Program-made: the position numbers and the translations under genes
The notes under the pieces: model-generated
The model's database searches: none
What the model saw: only the letters and a program-made list of their open reading frames with translations
What the model was told of the DNA's origin: nothing
Shown: positions 43,694 to 50,217 of the stretch, in pieces
Layout: every line of letters begins with the position of its first letter
Position numbering within the stretch: the stretch's first letter is position 1
DNA from: Paludibacteraceae bacterium
GTDB lineage: Bacteria; Bacteroidota; Bacteroidia; Bacteroidales; Paludibacteraceae
Length of the DNA: 50,217 nt
Assembly (NCBI GenBank): GCA_024399545.1
Contig: JAKSNS010000008.1
Location: 24,001-74,217, forward strand
Direction of reading: 5' to 3'

Positions 43694-43770
43694 AATGTAT
43701 CGTTAATCTATCGTTAATGTATCGTTAATGTATCGTTAATGTATCGTTAATGTATCGTTAATGTATCGTT
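43694..43770 (-). repeat. Seven tandem copies of the 11-bp unit, inverted
   Basis: 77 bp = 7 x 11, read on the plus strand as AATGTATCGTT (one AATCTATCGTT), the reverse complement of AACGATACATT and AACGATAGATT in the array at 30615-30801. It begins 3 bases after the FtsZ-like stop. Confidence 0.95.
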
Positions 43771-43993
43771 GGAGGCTCGAAGTAGTCGTTCGGATATAGA
43801 ATCGTCGCTTTCTATGCGTGGCGGTCGTATTTGCGTGTTTTTATTATCATTTTTCATTGAAAAAGAGAGGTGAATGTGTGTTAAGTTTGTAGCCCTATTA
43901 GCAATATACAATGGCTAATTTGGCAATTGTCAGAGTGTTACGGTTATAAAAATTTTTAACGTAATAATGTGTCGTTATGTCGAGAATTATATG

Positions 43994-44001
43994 TAACTTT
44001 G
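43994..44001 (+). promoter_or_regulatory. Promoter -7 element before the barrel-like protein gene
   Basis: TAACTTTG fits TAnnTTTG, about 44 bases before the ATG at 44045. The -33 box is unclear. The rest of the gap 43771-44044 is AT-rich, and I see no gene in it. Confidence 0.55.
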
Positions 44002-44044
44002 CATTCATTTTCAATATGTGTATAAACGTCCTGATTATAATGTT

Positions 44045-44977
44045 ATGAAAGGTTTGAATGTTTTGTGGATAGCCTTGGGGTTCTGGGTGGCTACGGCGTG
44101 CAATACGGCCAAGGCGCAGTTCGTGTCGGACTATCTGTTGGTGGGTGGCTCGGGAGGCTACTCGACGATGACGGGTCGGTCACGGGATATGACGGTGACG
44201 GGTGGTGGCAACGGGGGGTTGAGCATAGGTTGGGAGGTGAGGCGGACACACCTGATCTACCGTCCGGTGTGCGTGGAGCTGCAGGTGTCGTCGTCGTCGT
44301 GCAACAGGAGGATAGAGGTGGAGGAGGTGAGGATTAAGGATACACAGTCGGGTGACGCAACGATGCATTACGAGATGAGGTCGAGGCTGAGGGAGAGGCA
44401 GATATGGATTATGCCGAGCTTGGGTTGCATGGTGGGGTATTCGGGTAACAATTTCAGGAACAGCAGGATTCATGGAGCTTTCTACGCATTGGCAGGCGTG
44501 AAGGTGTCGGTGATGGCGGAGGTGAGGAACGAGGTGTGGCTGGATTACGAGACGACGGCGACATACGACAGGTATATAGACGATTATGAGGATATGCCTA
44601 ACCATTTCTACCAGACGAGGCACGAGAGGGTGAGGGAGAGGTTCGGGACGAAGGTGTGCGGCATGGCCTCGGGCGAGTTGGGTTGGGAGCTGAACAGCGG
44701 AAGGTTCGACAAGCTGAAGATAGGAGCCTTCGTGGACGTGGGGTTCACGAACGTGATGTACGGCATGGAGAGGAGGGAGTGCGGACCGATGGCGGAGAAC
44801 GCGGCGAGGCTGTCGGTGCATTCGTCGTACAGGAGCGAGGAGATGGAGGGGAGGTTCGTGACACCGGTGATGGCGGGGGTGAAGGTGACGTACCTGTTTA
44901 ACGTGAATATCAAGAGGAATTGCATCAGCAAGGATTGCGTTATCGGGTATAGGCAACATAGGGTTAGTGGCCGTTAG
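44045..44977 (+). CDS. Secreted protein, probable outer-membrane barrel
   Basis: Probable outer-membrane protein that goes with the adhesin behind it. Start: the ATG at 44045 gives MKGLNVLWIALGFWVATACN and a leader ending TAKAQ|F; a GTG at 44018 would lengthen the leader by nine residues. About 310 residues. The mature part alternates polar and hydrophobic residues (LSIGWEVRR, LIYRPVCVELQVSSSS, QIWIMPSLGCMVGYSG, YALAGVKVSVMAEVRNEVWL) and ends with PVMAGVKVTYLFNVNIKRNC, as in eight-stranded barrels. No named family is certain. Codons are heavily G-rich (GTG, GAG, TCG, ACG), unlike the genes to its left. Confidence 0.7.
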   Translation: MKGLNVLWIALGFWVATACNTAKAQFVSDYLLVGGSGGYSTMTGRSRDMTVTGGGNGGLSIGWEVRRTHLIYRPVCVELQVSSSSCNRRIEVEEVRIKDTQSGDATMHYEMRSRLRERQIWIMPSLGCMVGYSGNNFRNSRIHGAFYALAGVKVSVMAEVRNEVWLDYETTATYDRYIDDYEDMPNHFYQTRHERVRERFGTKVCGMASGELGWELNSGRFDKLKIGAFVDVGFTNVMYGMERRECGPMAENAARLSVHSSYRSEEMEGRFVTPVMAGVKVTYLFNVNIKRNCISKDCVIGYRQHRVSGR

Positions 44978-45047
44978 CCATTAGCCGTTAGCCGTTAGCC
45001 ATTGGCTATTAGCGGGGATGCGCAGCCAAAAGCTAACGGCTAACGGC
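44970..45047. repeat. 7-bp GTTAGCC/ATTAGCC repeats and a perfect 16-bp inverted repeat
   Basis: From the last codons of the barrel gene, CGTTAGCC, ATTAGCC, GTTAGCC and GTTAGCC follow head to tail. GCCGTTAGCCGTTAGC (44984-44999) then pairs perfectly with GCTAACGGCTAACGGC (45032-45047). The stem is followed by A, not T, on the plus strand, so it is not a normal terminator for the + genes; it would weakly suit the minus strand or act as an RNA processing or attenuation site ahead of the giant gene. Confidence 0.85.
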
Positions 45048-45095
45048 AAAAAAACGTCTAAAGGCATAATAAAAGATAATTAGGAAAAAAAGAAT

Positions 45096-48000
45096 ATGAA
45101 AAGGTTTTTGACTTCGGTTTTGGCGTTGGCGTTGGCATGGTCGGCGGCCAGGGCGGACAGTTGGACGAATTACGGGTATAATTCGACGGAGGGGCAGGAG
45201 TTCTACGTGACGTTTATGGACAATAACGCTCCAGAGGGTGCGGGGACGCTGACGTTGCAGCTGTTTATGGCGGCAAGAAGGCCGGCGAATGTGACGGTGA
45301 CGGCGAACAGTACCGGACAGCAGTATGCGGTGACGGTGGATTCGTTCGTGGTGTGGTCGCTGCCAGTGCCTTCGGACGCTTATTCGACGATGTCGAACGT
45401 GGTGACGAGCAAGAGCCTGACGATCACGTCGGACGCGCCTATTGCGTTGTTTACGTCGTGTTTCAGCGACACGAAGGGAGACGCGTCGTTGGTGATGCCA
45501 AGCGGCGTGCTAGGCAGGGAGTACGTGGTGCAGTCGAGCGAGGTGAACGAGTACCTGCCGAATTTCGCCATCATAGCCACAGAGCCGGGGACGACGACGG
45601 TGACGGTAACACCGTCGGTGAGCCTGATCAACAATACGAGCGACGAGGGGGGAGCGACGGGCGCGCCTTTGCCAGCGGAAAGCAGCTATACGGTGGACCT
45701 GGAGCAGGGACAGGTGTATTACGCATCGACGGATTCGCTGAAGTATGATGTTTCGGGGACGAGGATAAGCGCATCGCAGAGGGTGGCGATGTTCAACGGT
45801 TGCCAGTCGTCGATTATGATAAAGCAGCCGAGGATTACCATCTCGAGCCATATATCGCACCAGGCGCAGCCGTTGCTGATGGTGGGGACGAGGTACCCGT
45901 TGGTGAAGTTCGAGGGACAGGTGACAAGCGTGGTGAAGGTGACGGCGGTTTTTGACGACACGTATATTTACCAGAACGGGACGCTGATAGATTCGCTGGA
46001 CGCATTCGAGTCGAGGACGATAAACTGGGGGGGAAGCCAGAAGTCGATGCTGGTGGAGACCTCGAAACAGGCTTACTGCTACCAGTATATGTTCGGGTCG
46101 ATGTCGGAGTACGGTTCGCCGGCGATGGTGTTCGCTACGGACCTGCAACAGGCGGTGCCAAGCGTGAAGTTCAGCACTTTCACGATAGACATCTACAATT
46201 CGCAGACGAAAACCATCGTAAGGGACACGGACATCGTGACGTTCGTGAACATCGTGGCTTCGGCGAACGCAGCCGCGGGGACGATGCTGGATAACGTCCC
46301 CGTTGGGAACTTCAACCCAGTGGACGGCCTGCCGGGGTATGCGTACACGACGGTGGAGGTGAGCCAAGGGGTGCATGAGATTACGAACAACATGGGAGGG
46401 TTTCTGGCGACGGTGTACGGGTATGACACGGTGGAGATACCTTCGTACGCTTTCAACCCTGGGTTCAACTGCATCCACCAGGACGCCTACATGCTGTTCA
46501 ACGGCGAGAGGGTGTCGAGCGCATTCGTGGTGGAGGGTGCGGACCACCTGTGGCATTTCAACACTTCGTCAGTGGTGAAGGGCGACTACGATTCGATACA
46601 GTGGTACGACTATTCGCCGGACGGCGGCGGGGGAGAGCTGGGGGAGTACAAGTACACGGGGGACGTGTGGAACGCCGCTTTGGGCAACCCTCACGACCAC
46701 ACAATATATATGAAAGTGTATCGCCATTCCCCACTGACAGGGGAAGTGGTGGAGGATGTGGTCTCGGTTGACCTGTATTGCTGCGTCAACACCCATGACA
46801 TCATTCCTTTGCCAGCGTGCCAGACGGATACGGTGGTGGTTTTCGGCAAGAAGATAAGTTGCGACACCTTGGAGATAGGAAGGGTGTATCCATACACGGA
46901 GAGTTACACGACGTATTATGGTTGCGACAGCGTGGTGACGTATTACCTGCAGGTGATAAACCGCCAGGATTCGTGCCTGTACAAAACCATCTGCCAAGGC
47001 GACACGTGCAGGTTCAGGGAACACGATTTCACGCAGGCGGGGACGTATTACGTGTTGGACTCGGTGGGGCATTGCTATTACAACGACACGCTGAACCTGT
47101 CCGTAATACCGTCATACCGCTTTACGAAATATGACACAATCTGTTTCGACGAACAGCCATATAAGTGGCGTCGCGACATACGCAGCGATACGGCGGGGGT
47201 CATTACCATTCACGACTCGCTGAAGACAGTGTTGGGGTGCGACAGCCTTTACGAGCTGATACTTACGATCGGCGAGGTGTATCTGACGACCGATACCGTC
47301 AACGAATGCGACAACCATGTGCCATACGAATGGCATGGAAGAGAGTTCACGGAGAGCGGCGTGTATTATGACTCGCTGTCGTCGCGGCTGGGTTGCGACA
47401 GCGTGCACCGCCTATTGCTGACGGTCAGCCCTTCATACCATTTTACCGACACTATGACCGTGTGCAGCAATGACAATTTCGTATGGCGGGATTCCCTATA
47501 CAACGGTTTTGAACCCGGTAGGGTGGTTATTTACGACTCGCTGACAACGAGCCAAGGTTGCGACAGCGTGTATGAGATGAGGTTGACGGTGAAACCCGCC
47601 GACATATCCTATACGGACATGACCATGTGCGACAATGAGACGTTGACGTGGCGCGGGCATAGGATATACGGTAGCGCAGTGAAGGTAATACCTTTGTCCG
47701 CCGAGGTGGTGGATACGGGTTTCCACCTGATATCGGACTCGCTGGTCAACGTCAGGGGATGCGACAGCATATACCACCTCAGGCTGACCGTCAACAAGAG
47801 CCACTACGAGGTGACGAACGTGGATATCTGCCAAGGCGAAAGTTACAGATTTGACAACAGGGACCTGACTTGGAGGAACGACATCCCAGGGGTACACGAC
47901 TCGACGGTACATTACTTTACGGAGTTGGGTTGCGACAGCATGCTGCACCTGCTCCTTACCGTTAACCCAGTATATGACATCTGGCATTATGACACGGTAT

Positions 48001-50217
48001 GCGGCAACACGCCTTTCAGGTGGAAATACCATGATGTTGACACCATAATAAACCAACGTACCGCAGGAACCTACGACTATCGTTTCTACCGGAGGACAAA
48101 GGTCGGTTGCGACAGCGTGAACACCTTGAGGCTGACCGTCCTGGATACTACCTTGGTAAGTTCGACGGCTAACATTCCGGACAAGGGGTCATACGTATGG
48201 GACAACAGGAAATACGGTGGAACGAAATGCACGGAGAGGTGCGACATGGTGCTGCCCGTCAGCGCGTCGCCCTATTCCTTCCGTCGCGTATATACAGCGG
48301 CTAACGGTTGCGACAGCATTATGACCCTGACGATAAGGGTATTCCCGACATACGAATTCTCGACCGACATAACGACCTGCCAACATGATTCCTACCAGTT
48401 CAATGGCAAGACGTGGGATTGGATGAAGGACGTTGCCGGCAGCCATGACACCATCTGCAGATACAGGACGGTAGCTGGTTATGACAGTATATGGAACGTC
48501 CACCTGAAGGTAAACCCGGTTTATATGTACGACGAATCGAAGACGACGTGCGTCAACGAGCCTTACGACTGGCAAGGCCACAGGAGGGTCTTGTCTAACC
48601 TTAAACCAGGCGTACATACGTTCTACGACTCACTGAAGAGCGTTGTCGGCTATTGTGACAGTATCTACAAGTTGACGTTGACCGTACGGGACACCTTAAG
48701 CCATGTGGATTACCTGACTATGTGCGACAACGAGACTATGGTATGGGATGGACAGCTGTTCTACTGCAACGCCAACACCCCCGTCCCTAACGGTACTTTG
48801 TGTCCCGCACGTAAGGAGCCATATACCTTCGAGCATAGATATACCTCGGTTTTGACCCATTGCGACAGCATCAAGCGACTGGTGCTTTATGTAAAGAAGT
48901 CATACCTCTTTGAAACCGACACTATGCTGTGCGCGAAAGACGGCTTCGCCTACCGTGACGTCGTATATACGCAGAGCGGTACGTACCATGACAGCCTCAA
49001 GACGGTTGACGGTTGCGACAGCGTCTATATACTGCGCCTGTCTTTGGACGCTATAACCAAGACGAAACAGTATATAGGTATCTGTGAGGGCGAGTCATTC
49101 TACTACCGTGGCAAACCGATTGACAAACCCGGCGTTTACGTCGATTCCCTTATCACGGTAGTTGGCGGTTGCGACAGCGTATTGGAAATCAATTTCGACA
49201 TTTTGCCGACATACCATATTTACGACACGATCCAGATGTGCGATGGCAGTAGCTATGAATGGCATGGTAGGAATATCACCGGCAGTGGCACCTACTTTGA
49301 CAGCCTCGTGACACGAAGCGGTTGCGACAGTATCTATCAGCTGTACGTCAACGTCACCCATAACTTCCATAACATAGAATACGACACCCTTTGCTCGAAC
49401 ACCGTCTATCAGTGGAGGAACAAGTTCATTACGGAGGGTGGTACGTACTTTGACAGCATCTCAACCCAGAGCGGTTGCGACAGTGTCTATGAGTTGCGGT
49501 TGACGATGAGCAGGAGTTACGTCTATGAGCAATTCGAGGAGATGTGCCATGGCGGTTCGTTCTACTTCCGTGGCAGGCGGATAACCGCTGCCGGGACTTA
49601 TTACGACACATTAACCACTAAACACGGTTGTGACAGCATTATTAAATTAGTGCTGAACTATGCGCCTACATACCATTTCCGCGACACTATGCAGATTTGC
49701 GACGGTGACTCGTTCGATTTCCGTGGCAAGACCTATTCGCATGCGGGAACGTACTTCGACAGCCTCAGGACGGTCAGCGGGTGTGACAGTATATATGAGA
49801 TTTTTGTTAAGGTAATTCCTGAGTTCCATAATATAGAGTATGACACCCTTTGTTCAAATAAGACTTATCATTGGCGTGGCAAGTGGCTCACAGAGTCTGG
49901 CGTTTATTTTGACAGTCTTAAGAGTTCCAATGGTTGTGACAGCGTTTATGAAATGCGCCTGACGATGTATAATCCTACCGTTCATGAAGAGTACGTTGAG
50001 GTTTGCCAAGGTGGGTCGTTTGATTTCCGCGGCAGGCGGATAACACAGCCAGGAACTTACTACGATACGTTGATTAATGTCCATGGTTGTGACAGCATAT
50101 ACAAACTGGTGTTCAATGTAGCCAAGACTTATTACTTCCGTGACACTACCCAAATATGCGATGGTGAGACTTATAATTTCCGTGGAAGACCGATAACCAA
50201 GGCGGGGATTTACCGTG
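45096..50217 (+). CDS. Giant secreted protein: IgGFc-binding-like N-terminus and about 20 Cys repeats (partial)
   Basis: Large surface or secreted adhesin-like protein; the 3' end is outside the window, with more than 1700 residues seen. Start ATG at 45096 after AGGAAAAAAAGAAT. Signal peptide MKRFLTSVLALALAWSAARA. Residues about 25-490 look like the IgGFc-binding N-terminal domain (GQEFYVTFMDNN, APIALFTSCF, PAMVFATDLQQAVPS). After about residue 570 come repeats of 55-75 residues, each with an entry such as ICDGDSFDFRGK, a middle GTYFDSL and an exit GCDSIYEL-LTV. I count about 20; a few lost the second Cys (GYDS) or have shifted spacing. Two Cys per repeat fit disulfides. In this phylum such proteins usually leave by type IX secretion; the C-terminal signal is not in view. 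Confidence 0.85.
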   Translation, partial: MKRFLTSVLALALAWSAARADSWTNYGYNSTEGQEFYVTFMDNNAPEGAGTLTLQLFMAARRPANVTVTANSTGQQYAVTVDSFVVWSLPVPSDAYSTMSNVVTSKSLTITSDAPIALFTSCFSDTKGDASLVMPSGVLGREYVVQSSEVNEYLPNFAIIATEPGTTTVTVTPSVSLINNTSDEGGATGAPLPAESSYTVDLEQGQVYYASTDSLKYDVSGTRISASQRVAMFNGCQSSIMIKQPRITISSHISHQAQPLLMVGTRYPLVKFEGQVTSVVKVTAVFDDTYIYQNGTLIDSLDAFESRTINWGGSQKSMLVETSKQAYCYQYMFGSMSEYGSPAMVFATDLQQAVPSVKFSTFTIDIYNSQTKTIVRDTDIVTFVNIVASANAAAGTMLDNVPVGNFNPVDGLPGYAYTTVEVSQGVHEITNNMGGFLATVYGYDTVEIPSYAFNPGFNCIHQDAYMLFNGERVSSAFVVEGADHLWHFNTSSVVKGDYDSIQWYDYSPDGGGGELGEYKYTGDVWNAALGNPHDHTIYMKVYRHSPLTGEVVEDVVSVDLYCCVNTHDIIPLPACQTDTVVVFGKKISCDTLEIGRVYPYTESYTTYYGCDSVVTYYLQVINRQDSCLYKTICQGDTCRFREHDFTQAGTYYVLDSVGHCYYNDTLNLSVIPSYRFTKYDTICFDEQPYKWRRDIRSDTAGVITIHDSLKTVLGCDSLYELILTIGEVYLTTDTVNECDNHVPYEWHGREFTESGVYYDSLSSRLGCDSVHRLLLTVSPSYHFTDTMTVCSNDNFVWRDSLYNGFEPGRVVIYDSLTTSQGCDSVYEMRLTVKPADISYTDMTMCDNETLTWRGHRIYGSAVKVIPLSAEVVDTGFHLISDSLVNVRGCDSIYHLRLTVNKSHYEVTNVDICQGESYRFDNRDLTWRNDIPGVHDSTVHYFTELGCDSMLHLLLTVNPVYDIWHYDTVCGNTPFRWKYHDVDTIINQRTAGTYDYRFYRRTKVGCDSVNTLRLTVLDTTLVSSTANIPDKGSYVWDNRKYGGTKCTERCDMVLPVSASPYSFRRVYTAANGCDSIMTLTIRVFPTYEFSTDITTCQHDSYQFNGKTWDWMKDVAGSHDTICRYRTVAGYDSIWNVHLKVNPVYMYDESKTTCVNEPYDWQGHRRVLSNLKPGVHTFYDSLKSVVGYCDSIYKLTLTVRDTLSHVDYLTMCDNETMVWDGQLFYCNANTPVPNGTLCPARKEPYTFEHRYTSVLTHCDSIKRLVLYVKKSYLFETDTMLCAKDGFAYRDVVYTQSGTYHDSLKTVDGCDSVYILRLSLDAITKTKQYIGICEGESFYYRGKPIDKPGVYVDSLITVVGGCDSVLEINFDILPTYHIYDTIQMCDGSSYEWHGRNITGSGTYFDSLVTRSGCDSIYQLYVNVTHNFHNIEYDTLCSNTVYQWRNKFITEGGTYFDSISTQSGCDSVYELRLTMSRSYVYEQFEEMCHGGSFYFRGRRITAAGTYYDTLTTKHGCDSIIKLVLNYAPTYHFRDTMQICDGDSFDFRGKTYSHAGTYFDSLRTVSGCDSIYEIFVKVIPEFHNIEYDTLCSNKTYHWRGKWLTESGVYFDSLKSSNGCDSVYEMRLTMYNPTVHEEYVEVCQGGSFDFRGRRITQPGTYYDTLINVHGCDSIYKLVFNVAKTYYFRDTTQICDGETYNFRGRPITKAGIYR

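Noticed and set aside
45510-46556. Long open frame on the minus strand (348 codons)
   Set aside because: Lies opposite the giant adhesin gene. It has the low-complexity His/Arg/Val make-up expected from the complement of GTG/TCG/ACG codons and no start context.

Overview
The window looks like a chromosomal segment of a Bacteroidales bacterium (Prevotella-like or a related gut/rumen lineage; genus not determinable from sequence alone). Pointers are several promoters of the Bacteroidetes type (TTTG, about 19-20 bases, TAnnTTTG), a type IX secretion plug protein (DUF5103), a DUF2027-Smr protein, DUF4838, the MBOAT/SGNH pairing and a giant secreted repeat protein. No rRNA or tRNA gene was seen.

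Layout. (a) 1-7204: housekeeping genes: pheS (C-terminus cut by the window edge), carboxynorspermidine dehydrogenase, DUF5103, Smr, FAH-family hydrolase and a DEAD-box RNA helicase. A 181-bp MITE-like palindrome sits at the stop codon of the FAH gene. (b) 7205-20326: an accessory island read leftwards. It holds a broken AlbA_2 ATPase gene whose ends lie on either side of an intact relative, a nucleoside-deoxyribosyltransferase/TIR-like protein, and a four-gene restriction-modification-like operon (PLD-SNF2 helicase, Fic, DUF1016 nuclease, Eco57I-type methylase) behind a strong promoter. (c) 20574-29051: a tightly overlapping leftward envelope operon: SLT-like/LysM protein, two SGNH hydrolases, an MBOAT acyltransferase, a small secreted protein, an alpha/beta hydrolase with LysM, and a C69 dipeptidase. 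This fits periplasmic acylation and deacylation of a glycan or peptidoglycan. (d) 29149-33774: a lipoprotein with a beta-helix look, a DUF4838 glycosidase-like protein and a PrsW-type protease, with a 17 x 11-bp tandem array between the first two. (e) 34260-42572: a rightward run of eleven genes: YkvA, 2H phosphoesterase, a 367-residue unknown, an AAA+ ATPase, a small protein with a caspase-like His/Cys pattern, two YbjN-like small proteins, a second Vps4/katanin-like AAA+ ATPase, DUF1810, an unknown and a WG-repeat membrane protein. I do not recognise this set as a described system, and it is the best candidate for something new. (f) 42749-43770: a tail-less FtsZ paralogue followed directly by a 7-copy array of the same 11-bp unit, in reverse orientation. 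(g) 44045-50217: a barrel-like secreted protein and a giant IgGFc-binding-like adhesin with about 20 Cys-containing repeats, running off the window.

All function calls come from reading motifs by eye. No database search was run.
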